Positions 1 to 8,210 of a DNA stretch of 64,000 nt are shown in pieces. The notes below the pieces were generated by a model. That model saw only the letters and a program-made list of their open reading frames with translations. It made no database searches and had not been told where the DNA came from. How positions within the stretch are numbered: the first letter of the stretch is position 1; each line of letters opens with the position of its first letter. The translations under genes were made by a program, and so were the position numbers. Source of the DNA: Vibrio splendidus 12E03. GTDB taxonomy: Bacteria; Pseudomonadota; Gammaproteobacteria; Enterobacterales; Vibrionaceae. The DNA lies in contig NZ_AJZD02000174.1 of the NCBI RefSeq assembly GCF_000272105.2, forward strand, positions 62,001 through 126,000. The letters run 5' to 3'.

Positions 1-387
1 ATCGACGACAGCTTTGCCTTCTCGCAGCGTTCTGATGGCTTGATCGTTTCTACGCCAACAGGTTCTACCGCTTACTCGCTTTCTGGCGGCGGCCCTATCC
101 TGTCATCAAGCCTAAATGCGATCTCACTAGTACCAATGTTCCCACACACCCTTTCAAGTCGCCCACTTGTGGTGGATGGCAAGCGTCGTATCAAGCTGAT
201 CGTATCGCCTGATAACCGCGGAACTCAGGAAGTGAGCTGTGATGGTCAAATCTCGCTGCCTGTTTCCCCTGGCGATGAGATCCACATTTACCAAAGCCCA
301 AATGTACTCAAACTGATCCATCCTAAGGACTACAATTACTACCACGTTCTACGTAACAAACTAGGTTGGTCGAGTAAGCTGTTCTAA
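1..387 (+). CDS. nadK: NAD kinase, C-terminal part
   Basis: NAD kinase phosphorylates NAD+ to NADP+ in the cytoplasm. The gene enters from the left edge in frame 1, so only the last 128 residues are visible and the true start lies outside. The glycine-rich segment [16 protein letters not shown] (residues 15-30 of the visible part) is the hallmark of the family's C-terminal beta-sandwich that binds NAD. The C-terminal end, with [19 protein letters not shown], is typical of gammaproteobacterial NadK. It lies upstream of recN, the usual Vibrio order, and is closed by a strong intrinsic terminator. Confidence 0.95.
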   Translation: MDDSFAFSQRSDGLIVSTPTGSTAYSLSGGGPILSSSLNAISLVPMFPHTLSSRPLVVDGKRRIKLIVSPDNRGTQEVSCDGQISLPVSPGDEIHIYQSPNVLKLIHPKDYNYYHVLRNKLGWSSKLF

Positions 388-420
388 CTAAACAGCTCTA
401 GCAATAACCGAAAATTTCAA

Positions 421-447
421 AGGCTGACGACATTCGTCAGCCTTTTT
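421..447 (+). terminator. Intrinsic terminator after nadK
   Basis: A 10-bp stem (AGGCTGACGA / TCGTCAGCCT) with a 3-nt loop is followed by a T-run. It sits 33 bases after the nadK stop codon. Confidence 0.9.
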
Positions 448-497
448 TATTACCGATTAAAAGCCCACCATCTCTGTCTTTACGCCAATCCACCACA

Positions 498-538
498 TCG
501 TCATTCCCAAGAGGAAGGAACGACCGAGTTGGGAATCT
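498..538. repeat. REP-like imperfect inverted repeat
   Basis: ATTCCCAA (503-510) and TTGGGAAT (529-536) form an inverted repeat around a GGAAGGAACGACCGAG-type centre. The wording resembles short intergenic repeats scattered in Vibrio genomes. Copy number elsewhere in the genome cannot be judged here; apart from this repeat the nadK-recN gap holds only the terminator and the recN control region. Confidence 0.4.
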
Positions 539-608
539 ATAGCGGTTTCAGTGATCTACAGACAAGCTTAATTCTGAGAGCTGTCGCAAAAAATTTTAAC
601 CTGCCGAC

Positions 609-668
609 TTTACTGTATAAAGAAACAGTATATACTGAGCTTATATACAGTATTGTTCAGTTATACAG
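609..668 (+). promoter_or_regulatory. recN promoter with LexA (SOS) boxes
   Basis: Two good LexA-type boxes, CTGTATAAAGAAACAG (613-628) and CTGAGCTTATATACAG (635-650), match the CTGT-N8-ACAG pattern in full or nearly so. A weaker third candidate is TTGTTCAGTTATACAG (653-668). A likely promoter has -35 TTTACT (609-614) and -10 TATACT (631-636), so the first box covers the spacer and the second the start region. Multiple LexA boxes at recN are known from other gammaproteobacteria. Confidence 0.85.
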
Positions 669-678
669 GTAAATAAAA

Positions 679-2343
679 ATGCTGGCTCATTTAAGTGTTA
701 ATAATTTCGCTATTGTTAAGTCTTTACAGCTAGAACTCTCTAAAGGCATGACAACAATCACCGGTGAAACTGGTGCGGGTAAATCTATCGCTATCGATGC
801 TTTAGGCTTGTGCCTTGGAGGAAGATCCGATGCAGGAATGGTTCGACAAGGTGAAGAAAAAACCGAAGTCAGTGCCGCTTTTTTACTTGAGAACAATCTG
901 CATGCTACCCGCTGGTTAGAAGACAACGAATTGCTTGATGGCAGTGAGTGTATCCTGCGCAGAACCATCTCAAAAGAAGGTCGTTCTCGTGCATTCATCA
1001 ACGGTAGCCCTGTCCCTCTTTCACAATTGAAATCGCTAGGGCAACTATTGATCAACATTCATGGTCAACACGCGCATCACCAGTTGATGAAAAGCGATTA
1101 CCAAATGGCCATGCTTGATCAATACGCAGGCCACTTGAATCTATTGAAATCAACACGTAATGCTTACCAAGCGTGGCGACAAGCAGATAACCACTTAAAA
1201 GAGTTACGTGAAAATAGCCAGCAAAACCAAGCTCAAAAACAACTTCTTGAATACCAAATCAAAGAGTTAAATGAGCTGTCTATTGGGGAGGAAGAATATG
1301 AAGACCTCGAACAAGAGCATAAGCGCCTCTCCAATAGCGGAGAACTGGCCACAACCTGTCAGCAAGCTATCGAGCTTATTTATGAAGGCGAAGAAGTTAA
1401 TGCGCTTGGTATTCTGCAATCGGCCAATAACTCCTTAATTCAGTTAGCTGAGCTCGATGAAAGATTGGCCGAGTTACCGAACTTGCTTTCTGAAGCCATT
1501 ATTCAGATTGAAGAAACCAACAACGAGTTAAGAACATACCTAGATAGCATTGATGTTGATCCCGGTCGTATGGCTTACGTTGAAGAACGCTTCTCAAAAG
1601 TGATGTCAATGTCTCGTAAACACCACGTGTTGCCAGAAGAGCTATATAAGCACCATCAAGATTTATTACAACAAGTTGAAGCGCTTGATTGCTCTGATGA
1701 AAAGTTGGAAGAATTGGCAAACGAGGTAGAAAACCAATACCAATCGTTCGTTGCTAAATCAGAGAAGCTTCATAAATCTCGAACTCGTTACGCAAAAGAG
1801 CTCAACAAGCTGATCACGCAAAGCATGCACGAACTGAGCATGGAAAAAGCGCAGTTTGCCATTGAAGTGAACAACACCAACACACACCCTTCTCCATTGG
1901 GTATGGATAACGTGACCTTCATTGTTTCGACCAACCCAGGCCAGCCAATGCAGCCGATTGCGAAAGTGGCCTCTGGTGGTGAGTTATCACGAATCTCACT
2001 AGCGATTCAAGTAATCACAGCGCAAAAAGTGGACACACCAAGCCTGATTTTCGATGAAGTCGATGTGGGTATCAGTGGACCAACCGCTGCGGTTGTCGGA
2101 AAAATGCTTCGCAAGCTGGGCGAATCTACACAGGTGATGTGTGTGACTCACTTACCTCAAGTGGCAGGTTGCGGTCACCAACAGCTGTTTGTAGCGAAGA
2201 ACACGAAATCGGGCAAAACAGAGACTCAAATGCACACACTTGATGAGCAACAGCGTGTTTCAGAGCTTGCTCGACTGCTTGGTGGCAGCCAAATTACCGA
2301 ATCGACGCTTGCCAACGCAAAAGAGTTATTAATCGCAGCTTAG
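679..2343 (+). CDS. recN: DNA repair protein RecN
   Basis: RecN is an SMC-like ATPase that helps repair double-strand breaks. The 554-residue length is normal. Walker A GETGAGKS is at residues 29-36, the ABC signature is seen as [13 protein letters not shown] near residue 440, and Walker B is [12 protein letters not shown] shortly after. The middle is rich in heptad-like Glu/Leu stretches, as expected for the coiled-coil arms. The ATG follows directly after the LexA-box region, and expression is expected to be SOS-induced. It is monocistronic by position, followed by bamE with its own leader. Confidence 0.97.
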   Translation: MLAHLSVNNFAIVKSLQLELSKGMTTITGETGAGKSIAIDALGLCLGGRSDAGMVRQGEEKTEVSAAFLLENNLHATRWLEDNELLDGSECILRRTISKEGRSRAFINGSPVPLSQLKSLGQLLINIHGQHAHHQLMKSDYQMAMLDQYAGHLNLLKSTRNAYQAWRQADNHLKELRENSQQNQAQKQLLEYQIKELNELSIGEEEYEDLEQEHKRLSNSGELATTCQQAIELIYEGEEVNALGILQSANNSLIQLAELDERLAELPNLLSEAIIQIEETNNELRTYLDSIDVDPGRMAYVEERFSKVMSMSRKHHVLPEELYKHHQDLLQQVEALDCSDEKLEELANEVENQYQSFVAKSEKLHKSRTRYAKELNKLITQSMHELSMEKAQFAIEVNNTNTHPSPLGMDNVTFIVSTNPGQPMQPIAKVASGGELSRISLAIQVITAQKVDTPSLIFDEVDVGISGPTAAVVGKMLRKLGESTQVMCVTHLPQVAGCGHQQLFVAKNTKSGKTETQMHTLDEQQRVSELARLLGGSQITESTLANAKELLIAA

Positions 2344-2386
2344 GTTACATATTCAGCAACTTTCTGATAATTTACCGAAAATTCTT

Positions 2387-2450
2387 GGCAATTTTGCAAC
2401 TTAATTCAAAATTGCCAGTCATAACAAGCTCAAAGCGCAAGGAGCTTTTT
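2387..2450 (+). other. Hairpins between recN and bamE
   Basis: A perfect 10-bp inverted repeat, GGCAATTTTG (2387-2396) with CAAAATTGCC (2407-2416), lies between the genes, followed by a weaker AAGCTC...GAGCTT stem (about 2427-2446) ending in TTTTT. Together they may end recN transcription; the second is the only one with a T-run. Confidence 0.4.
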
Positions 2451-2510
2451 ACTTCTTGCTGGAGCTTGTTTATTATCAGGCAGTATTTTAGCGAAGAAAG
2501 ATCTCAAACT

Positions 2511-2870
2511 ATGCGAATTAAAAAGTGGTTAGTTGCAGTTCCACTTGCACTAACAATGTTGACCGGTTGCTCTCTATTAGAGAAGTTGGTTTATCGAATT
2601 GACATCAATCAGGGTAACTATGTTGAACAAGAAGCTGTCGACCAGCTCAAGTTTGGCATGACAAAAACACAAGTTCGTTACGTTATGGGCTCACCTATGC
2701 TTATCGAAAATGGCTACCCAGATACGTGGTACTACATTTACCACCATCAGAAAGGTCACAACGACCCTATTCAGAAAAACCTTGTCGTAAACTTTGATGC
2801 TACGGGCACTCTAGTAACGATCAATGGTGATTTTGAAGCCAGTGATGAGTTCTTCGAAAGCCTTCGCTAG
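2511..2870 (+). CDS. bamE: Outer membrane assembly lipoprotein BamE (SmpA)
   Basis: BamE is a small lipoprotein of the BAM complex, which folds beta-barrel proteins into the outer membrane. The start chosen at 2511 gives a 119-residue protein with a classical lipoprotein signal: positive N-terminus (MRIKKW), hydrophobic stretch, and lipobox LTGC with the lipidated Cys at residue 20. An in-frame upstream start would add 42 residues before the signal peptide and is unlikely. The SmpA/OmlA fold is recognisable from [21 protein letters not shown] and the VMGSP segment. It follows recN as in other Vibrio. Confidence 0.95.
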   Translation: MRIKKWLVAVPLALTMLTGCSLLEKLVYRIDINQGNYVEQEAVDQLKFGMTKTQVRYVMGSPMLIENGYPDTWYYIYHHQKGHNDPIQKNLVVNFDATGTLVTINGDFEASDEFFESLR

Positions 2871-2929
2871 CTTTCCAGTCAACAAAGCTCTCAGCTGACA
2901 AAGCTACTAGTAGACAAAAATAGATCGCA

Positions 2930-2956
2930 AAAGCCTGCTCACGAGCAGGCTTTTTA
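2930..2956 (+). terminator. Intrinsic terminator after bamE
   Basis: The stem AAGCCTGCTC / GAGCAGGCTT with a short loop is followed by a T-run. Confidence 0.88.
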
Positions 2957-3000
2957 ATATCCGCTAACAAATTAAGTGCGTTGTCTAACCCACAAGCACA

Positions 3001-3028
3001 AAAAAGCTCGCCAACATAGCGAGCTCTC
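3001..3028 (-). terminator. Intrinsic terminator after rnfH
   Basis: Read on the minus strand, AGCTCGC tatgttg GCGAGCT is followed by a T-run (A6 on the plus strand). It lies 24 bases past the rnfH stop codon. Confidence 0.8.
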
Positions 3029-3051
3029 TTCTTAGTTAAACTTGTTTGGTA

Positions 3052-3363
3052 TTACGATTTAGCAGCAGCCGCTTTTGCTTGTTCAGCACGCTTACGGCGA
3101 ATCTCTTTTGGATCGGCTAACAGTGCTCGGTAGATTTCGATACGATCTTTATCGCGAACCGTCGCATCGAGCTTAACGTTACGGCTAAACACACCAACCT
3201 TGTTTTTCGCTAAGTCGATTTCTGGATACAGTTCCAAAACACCAGACTGTGCGATGATCTCTTCAACGGTCGCGTTCTTGTTCACCACCAAGGTAAACAC
3301 ACGTTGCTCGTGCGGAAGCGCAAACACAACTTCTACGTGGATCATATCTGATTCAATAGTCAT
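3052..3363 (-). CDS. rnfH: RnfH family ubiquitin-fold protein (RatB/UPF0125)
   Basis: This 103-residue protein belongs to the RnfH/UPF0125 family. The family has a beta-grasp fold and is nearly always paired with ratA; its role is not settled. Family features are [20 protein letters not shown] at the N-terminus and [40 protein letters not shown]. The C-terminus is a Lys/Ala-rich tail. It starts 3 bases after the ratA stop codon, so the two are co-transcribed and probably translationally coupled. Confidence 0.92.
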   Translation of the reverse strand: MTIESDMIHVEVVFALPHEQRVFTLVVNKNATVEEIIAQSGVLELYPEIDLAKNKVGVFSRNVKLDATVRDKDRIEIYRALLADPKEIRRKRAEQAKAAAAKS

Positions 3364-3366
3364 GGC

Positions 3367-3795
3367 TTAGTAAACCTGTTTCGCTCGTTGAGTAAAAGCA
3401 CTGACCATATTGCTCGTCAGCTCATTGAAAATCTTACCAAATGCCATTTCAATCATTCGGCTAGAGAACTCAAACTCTAGCTTAAGTTCAACCTTACAAG
3501 CTTGCTCATCAAGCGGAGTAAAGTACCAACCACCCTGCAGCTTCTTGAACGGGCCGTCCACCAGCTCCATCAAGATCTCAGCACCATCCGCTAAACGGTT
3601 CGATGTGGTAAATGTTTTGCTGATACCCGCTTTAGAGACATCAACCGAAGCCACCATAGTTGAATCTGAAGATTCGATCACACGTGAACCAGAACACCCT
3701 GGCAAAAACTCGTGATAACGAGCAACATCATTGACCAAGCTGAACATCTGGTCGGCACTAAACGACACTAATGCTGAACGAGTAACCTTTGGCAT
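3367..3795 (-). CDS. ratA: RatA, START-like ribosome association protein
   Basis: This 142-residue protein is of the RatA/COQ10 family (START-like fold). In E. coli RatA was described as a toxin that blocks 70S ribosome assembly, while the related COQ10 proteins bind quinones. Recognisable family motifs are YHEFLPGCSGSRV, GISKTFTTSNRL and LKLEFEFSSRMIEMAFGKIFNE. It is first gene of a two-gene leftward operon with rnfH and is divergent from smpB across a gap of about 120 bases, a highly conserved arrangement. Confidence 0.92.
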   Translation of the reverse strand: MPKVTRSALVSFSADQMFSLVNDVARYHEFLPGCSGSRVIESSDSTMVASVDVSKAGISKTFTTSNRLADGAEILMELVDGPFKKLQGGWYFTPLDEQACKVELKLEFEFSSRMIEMAFGKIFNELTSNMVSAFTQRAKQVY

Positions 3796-3914
3796 ATAGA
3801 CTCCTGTTAAAGACAGCGTTACATTAACACAAACTGCAATTTTAATTGTATTGGGCCAGAGCGCAAATAAAAAGGATTCCCCAACTAGGGCGCAATCCGT
3901 ATAATGAGGCCATT

Positions 3915-4400
3915 ATGGCAAAGAATAAATCAAAATCAAAAGCCGGTAGTAATACCATTGCGCTTAATAAGAAAGCTCGCCACGAATATTTCATCGATGA
4001 TGAGATAGAAGCGGGGCTTGAGCTACAAGGCTGGGAAGTAAAATCCCTACGTGAAGGCAAAACCAATATCGCAGAAAGCTACGTGTACATCCGAGATGGC
4101 GAAGCATTCATCAGTGGTATGACGATCACTCCGCTGACTCAGGCGAGTACTCATATCGTGGCGAACCCAACACGTATCCGTAAACTCCTTATGTCGAGAA
4201 AAGAACTCGACAACCTTATCGGTCGTATTAACCGTGAAGGCATGACACTTGTTGCAACCGCACTTTACTGGTCTCGCTCTTGGGCGAAGATTAAAGTTGG
4301 CGTAGCGAAAGGTAAAAAGCTGCACGATAAACGTACTGATATGAAAGAAAAAGATTGGGCGAGAGATAAAGCACGAATTATGAAGAGTAATTTGCGTTAA
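3915..4400 (+). CDS. smpB: SsrA-binding protein SmpB
   Basis: SmpB binds tmRNA and delivers it to stalled ribosomes for trans-translation. The start at 3915 gives 161 residues, the normal length, beginning [22 protein letters not shown] longer in-frame frame exists upstream but has no family resemblance. Conserved blocks are [29 protein letters not shown] and the basic C-terminal tail [16 protein letters not shown] that enters the mRNA channel. A GAGG sequence lies just before the ATG. Its partner RNA gene ssrA lies 66 bases downstream. Confidence 0.97.
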   Translation: MAKNKSKSKAGSNTIALNKKARHEYFIDDEIEAGLELQGWEVKSLREGKTNIAESYVYIRDGEAFISGMTITPLTQASTHIVANPTRIRKLLMSRKELDNLIGRINREGMTLVATALYWSRSWAKIKVGVAKGKKLHDKRTDMKEKDWARDKARIMKSNLR

Positions 4401-4425
4401 TTTTAAGCACTTAAACGCACAGTGC

Positions 4426-4453
4426 TAGACAGGTTAAGCTTTTCTGGTACTAT
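4426..4453 (+). promoter_or_regulatory. Candidate ssrA promoter
   Basis: A -35-like TAGACA (4426-4431) and a -10-like TACTAT (4448-4453) are spaced by 16 bases. The mature tmRNA 5' end at 4467 is made by RNase P, so a primary start slightly upstream fits. Confidence 0.5.
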
Positions 4454-4466
4454 GCAAATAACACTT

Positions 4467-4833
4467 GGGGCTGATTTAGGATTCGACAGGAATTTTGAAG
4501 TCTGAGGTGCATGCCGTGGGGCGGTTGGCCACGTTAAAAGCCGCAAAAAAATAGTCGCAAACGACGAAAACGACGCACTAGCAGCTTAATAACCTGCTCA
4601 GAGCTCTCTTACCCTAGCTTCCGCTCGTAAGACGGGGACCAATAAGAGATCAAACCCAAACTAGCTAGCGTGGCTTCTCCCACCTGAGAGGAAAAGCGCG
4701 AATTATAATTCAGGTTAGCCTTTAACTAGCGTGTCGGTTCGCAGGTTGCTGGTGAAATTAAAGATCGACTAAGCATGTAGTACCAATGATGAATGATTTT
4801 TGGACGCGGGTTCAACTCCCGCCAGCTCCACCA
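4467..4833 (+). ncRNA. ssrA: tmRNA (SsrA)
   Basis: The 5' end GGGGCTGATTTAGGATTCGAC and the 3' end GGTTCAACTCCCGCCAGCTCC plus ACCA form the alanine tRNA-like domain. The tag reading frame starts at GCA 4557 and ends at TAA 4587-4589, coding for ANDENDALAA. The E. coli tag is ANDENYALAA, so one codon differs (GAC instead of TAC). Pseudoknot sequences such as CCTAGCTTCCGCTCGTAAGA are recognisable. The 3' end is the attachment site of the island array; integration keeps the RNA gene intact because the element restores the CCA end. Confidence 0.97.
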
Positions 4834-4835
4834 AA
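4817..4835 (+). other. att site 1 (ssrA 3' end / element 1 left junction)
   Basis: The core TCCCGCCAGCTCCACCAAA is at the ssrA 3' end. The same 18-19 bases recur at 21431 and 33175, and in damaged form at 58551, each time directly upstream of an integrase gene. Confidence 0.88.
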
Positions 4836-4896
4836 TCAAAATCTTTGTATGTAAGAACATAGACTTACAAGTATACAGTGATAAAGTTGAGTATGT

Positions 4897-4918
4897 GGTA
4901 CTAGAAATAGGTACTAAA
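4897..4918 (+). promoter_or_regulatory. Integrase arm-type boxes, left end of element 1
   Basis: GGTACTA occurs at 4897-4903 and 4910-4916, 13 bp apart, ending right at the int1 start codon. The same spacing recurs at the other end of the element. Such sites probably bind the integrase N-terminal domain and could also repress its own gene. Confidence 0.6.
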
Positions 4919-6727
4919 ATGAAATACTTAACGCAAAAAAAGACAGGCACTTGGTATTTTCGATATCAAGTGCCTTTTTTGTATCGCCGCTTTTTCGACA
5001 ATCGAACCGAAATCAAAAAATCACTTCATACATCAGATAAAATGACTGCCCATGTTAAAGCCCTCAAATTAGAATCAGCAGTAAAAGAACGAATTATGAC
5101 TATAAAGCAGTATCTTACTCTTGAAGCCGCAAATAAACTCATTGCGACACATACGGGCTCTACACTAATGAAGATTGAGTGCGCTGTAGATCCTATGAGT
5201 GAGTTATCAACGGAATATATGTCTTACATGCTTGCTGAGATAGCTAAAGATGAAAATTTGAGCGCGAGTAATATCAATAGTTTAATGTCACCGATTGAAT
5301 ATCTGACTAGTGCCGATAAATCAGCAACTAACCTAGCCAATGAGGCTTTATCTAATTTTGAATTATCTCCGATCGACCCTCTAACGTGGCAAACGAGGCA
5401 AGCACTTATTCAAGTATTTCAATATGCCAAAGATGCTCAATCTGCTCTAAAAAATAGTGACCAACAAGCATGTGAAAACGTGGTAAAGCAGTTAGAAAAA
5501 GTTATGCTCAAAGTTGACCCAGACCCCGACCTAGCTAAATCGCTATCTTCTGAGCCAGCGGCTCAGGTCATACCTAATGCTACACCTGTTAAAGACGATA
5601 GGTCGTTAAAGGAGCTATTCGAAGAGTATGAGGAAGAAAAGAAGTTCTCGATAAAACCGAGATCTCTAGACCTAGCTAGAGCTAAAATTCATACTGTCTC
5701 TGAGCTATTGCATGACAAACCAGCCAGTAGTATCAATCGAAGAGAAGCGGTACTCATTAGGGACTCTTTATTAGAATTGCCTTCAAATATCCATAAGAAA
5801 AAAGAGTTTCAAGGAATCTCATTATTAGAGGCAATTAAAAAAAACAAAGCGTTATCAACACCTCTAACAACTCTCGGCAAAACCACAGTTAAAGACTACT
5901 TGCAGAAAGTTTCAAGCCTTTGTAAGTGGGCAGTACGACATCAATACCTCGAACACAATCATTTCGAAAGCATCAAGACACAAAGCAGGCAAGAAAGTAA
6001 AAAAGAAAGTGATGTAAGGCATCCATTTAGTAATGACATGCTGACTAAAATATTCTCTACACGAATATTTACACACAATGATATGTTGCATAGTTTCCAC
6101 TACTGGCTTCCAATTTTAGCTCTTTACACAGGCGCAAGACAAAATGAGCTAGCTCAACTATTTAGGGAAAACATTGTTCAAATTGATGGTATTTGGTGCA
6201 TTAGTTTTACTGAATGCCACCCATCACAAGACTTCAAAACTGACTCATCGGAACGAATTACTCCTATTCATAGCAAGTTGATAGAGTTAGGTTTTCTTGA
6301 ATTTGTTGAATCTTGCGAGGGAAGATTATTTGCAACGGGACTACCCTTTTATGAAGGAAAAGGTTACGGCAAGGAAGCATCCCGTTGGTTTAATGAAACG
6401 TATAAAACTAAACTAGGTATGAAAGCAAATACAGGATATACGTTTCATTCTTTTCGACACACTGTTCTCGATATGTATAAGCAATATAGTAATGTTGAGG
6501 AACGCTTTGCACAAGGTATTGTCGGGCACAAACACGGCAGTATTACATTCGATCGCTATGGCTCTGAATTTCACCCAAGTGCACTCAAGCCTTACATAGA
6601 TTTGCTTGAATGGAGTTTTCTCAAAATCCAGCCATTTAATCTAGTCAAACACTTTGATAGAACCAAAAAAGAACTTTTAAAATCAGCCCGACGTAAAGCA
6701 AACAAGGCAAAAAATAAAAGTGACTAA
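4919..6727 (+). CDS. int: Tyrosine integrase of element 1
   Basis: This site-specific recombinase inserts and excises the element at ssrA. I chose the ATG at 4919 (602 residues): an earlier in-frame start would lie inside ssrA. The N-terminus KTGTWYFRYQVPFLYRRFF is a small arm-binding domain (DUF6538-like). A long linker follows, then the SAM-like core-binding part. Catalytic residues are visible as R in TGARQNELAQ, the H-x-x-R box HSFRHT, H in GIVGHKHG and the nucleophile Y in FDRYGSEF. It is longer than integrase 2 (429 residues) because of an insert after the N-terminal domain. An intrinsic terminator lies inside its first codons. Confidence 0.92.
   Translation: MKYLTQKKTGTWYFRYQVPFLYRRFFDNRTEIKKSLHTSDKMTAHVKALKLESAVKERIMTIKQYLTLEAANKLIATHTGSTLMKIECAVDPMSELSTEYMSYMLAEIAKDENLSASNINSLMSPIEYLTSADKSATNLANEALSNFELSPIDPLTWQTRQALIQVFQYAKDAQSALKNSDQQACENVVKQLEKVMLKVDPDPDLAKSLSSEPAAQVIPNATPVKDDRSLKELFEEYEEEKKFSIKPRSLDLARAKIHTVSELLHDKPASSINRREAVLIRDSLLELPSNIHKKKEFQGISLLEAIKKNKALSTPLTTLGKTTVKDYLQKVSSLCKWAVRHQYLEHNHFESIKTQSRQESKKESDVRHPFSNDMLTKIFSTRIFTHNDMLHSFHYWLPILALYTGARQNELAQLFRENIVQIDGIWCISFTECHPSQDFKTDSSERITPIHSKLIELGFLEFVESCEGRLFATGLPFYEGKGYGKEASRWFNETYKTKLGMKANTGYTFHSFRHTVLDMYKQYSNVEERFAQGIVGHKHGSITFDRYGSEFHPSALKPYIDLLEWSFLKIQPFNLVKHFDRTKKELLKSARRKANKAKNKSD
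4945..4980 (+). terminator. Terminator inside the int1 coding sequence (probably for ssrA)
   Basis: AGGCACTTG (4945-4953) pairs with CAAGTGCCT (4967-4975) and is followed by TTTTT. It lies 27-62 bases inside integrase 1. No other terminator is seen between the ssrA 3' end and the integrase, so this is the only obvious stop for ssrA transcription. Confidence 0.7.
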
Positions 6728-7385
6728 TAGGTAGCTAATTTGCAAAATTACGATATCAAAGCTAACCAATAGTGAACTTCAATTTTCTCGATAAAAATGT
6801 TCGAACAACACATTGCGTATAGTGTTGTTAACTTGGAAGATTATAACAATCTAATTATATTAAGAGCACACTAAGAGTGCGGTACTCTTAACTCATCGCA
6901 CTCACTGAGTGCGGCGGTTTTGTACGTTATTGCCATCTATGGCATTAACGTTGCCACCAGTGGCAGTCATGTTGCCACTGGTGGCACGATTTTGGATGTA
7001 AAGAAAAAAAGAACTTCCACAGTTCAGCACCGAGCGAAAATTCACTCCTTACACAAGTTATATAAATTTATAATTGTTATGATCGTTATAATAGTTATAC
7101 CACATTTTTAATCATATTTAAATTGAAACTTAGATTTAAACTTCAACAAAATCAAGATTAACAAATTTTAATACTAAAAAATTTTAGAATGTCAGGCTGA
7201 ACTATCATTTAAATTAGTCGCACTACCAGAGTGCGGGACACTTAGAAAACAACTCCTCCTCACACACCCCAACCATCGTACTTATTATAACTTAAATAAT
7301 TGATTTTAAAGAATATATTGTCAAAATCCTGAATGCATACTATAACATTCATAGTTTGAGGTTTAGTAATTATATGGGGTTAAAA
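6728..7385. other. AT-rich intergenic region with several palindromes
   Basis: No convincing gene is seen. It holds a hairpin AACAACAC (6804-6811) / GTGTTGTT (6822-6829), palindromes of the form CGCACTC...GAGTGCG at 6897-6913 and 7219-7235, and an array of three 14-bp palindromes described separately. The remainder up to 7385 is AT-rich without other clear structure. A short open frame at 6920-7111 is mainly built from these repeats. Confidence 0.55.
6931..6986. repeat. Three 14-bp palindromes at 21-bp period
   Basis: TGCCATCTATGGCA (6931-6944), TGCCACCAGTGGCA (6952-6965) and TGCCACTGGTGGCA (6973-6986) share the pattern TGCCA-N4-TGGCA. Starts are exactly 21 bp apart, two helical turns, so bound dimers would sit on one face of the DNA. 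It looks like an operator array. Confidence 0.65.
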
Positions 7386-8078
7386 ATGAACGCTGTCCGC
7401 GACGCTGCTAAAGAAATCGCAAAGCTCTATAATGAGTCCAAAACTTATCCTGAACAGGCTTTTTGTCTTAAGTTCGATTTTCTTGAGCTAGAAATCAGAG
7501 CACCTAATACCTTCCCTCCTCTTATTGCAAACGCTATCTATAAACTGAGAAAAAAGAAGCGCTCTGCGCAAAGTTTCACTGAATGGCAAAATATCCTGAG
7601 ATCTTGTCCTGCGATTGGGTTGATTTATTTGCACCCCGATTATCGACGTAAAGGTTTTTTTAAATATCTCGTATCGGAATTATTGCAGTTAGAAAATGTT
7701 CAATTTGTCTGCGTCAACAATGTTAATAGCGATGTGTTAACTCATTACTTGCAGAGAAACGCAAATTGGAGATATACGTTCCCGATGCTGGACAACTCTC
7801 AACTGAAGAGGCTCACTTCATATTGTCAACAGAAGCCCGCCGCAAAACAATCCGTTCTAGATGTATTTAATGACTATATCGATACTCATGGAATCTACAC
7901 AGATAGTGCGGCTTATGAAAAGCAAATGTTTATTAGCATGCTCAAAGATGAAACAACAGATAGCAACAATACGCATTCAACCAACCAATACGAAAATAAT
8001 GACAGTGGTATATCAAATCAGAAACTCCACTTTCTGACGGTAATGAATAATTACTACACTGATGCCGACCCTTTCTAA
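7386..8078 (+). CDS. GNAT-like N-acetyltransferase domain protein
   Basis: The call rests on the segment IGLIYLHPDYRRKGFFKYLVSELL, which resembles the acetyl-CoA binding motif A of GNAT enzymes (R-x-x-G-x-G/F type loop), followed by a VQFVCVNNVN strand and a YLQRNANWR region. The substrate is unknown. I prefer ATG 7386 (230 residues) because GGGG lies 6 bases upstream; ATG 7374 and a TTG further up are alternatives. The C-terminal 60 residues are Asn/Thr-rich and look unstructured. It lies between integrase 1 and the serine recombinase. Confidence 0.5.
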   Translation: MNAVRDAAKEIAKLYNESKTYPEQAFCLKFDFLELEIRAPNTFPPLIANAIYKLRKKKRSAQSFTEWQNILRSCPAIGLIYLHPDYRRKGFFKYLVSELLQLENVQFVCVNNVNSDVLTHYLQRNANWRYTFPMLDNSQLKRLTSYCQQKPAAKQSVLDVFNDYIDTHGIYTDSAAYEKQMFISMLKDETTDSNNTHSTNQYENNDSGISNQKLHFLTVMNNYYTDADPF

Positions 8079-8134
8079 CTGAAGTGGCATCAAAAAACAT
8101 CCGTTTATCGATACCCTGCAAATTCTGACCATTC

Positions 8135-8205
8135 GGTATCACAAAAATAGCTTTTTCATTTATGATACCAATGCTATAGTGATACTAGAATTTATGATAC
8201 TAGAA
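8135..8205 (+). promoter_or_regulatory. TGATACY repeats upstream of the serine recombinase
   Basis: GGTATCA (8135-8141) is inverted relative to TGATACC (8163-8169). Two direct copies of TGATACTAGAA follow at 8180-8190 and 8195-8205, ending 5 bases before the recombinase start. They may be recombinase binding sites (res-like) or an operator. Confidence 0.5.
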
Positions 8206-8210
8206 AAGCT

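Noticed and set aside
2385-2510. Longer start for bamE
   Set aside because: It would place 42 residues in front of a complete lipoprotein signal peptide.
3846-3914. Longer start for smpB
   Set aside because: The extra 23 residues have no family resemblance; the normal start MAKNKSKSK is present.
4793-4918. N-terminal extension of integrase 1 starting inside ssrA
   Set aside because: The first 42 codons overlap the tmRNA 3' end and the GGTACTA boxes, and the conserved arm domain begins at the ATG at 4919.
6920-7111. 63-codon frame on the plus strand
   Set aside because: Much of it is the palindrome array and AT-rich DNA; no good ribosome site and low-complexity protein.
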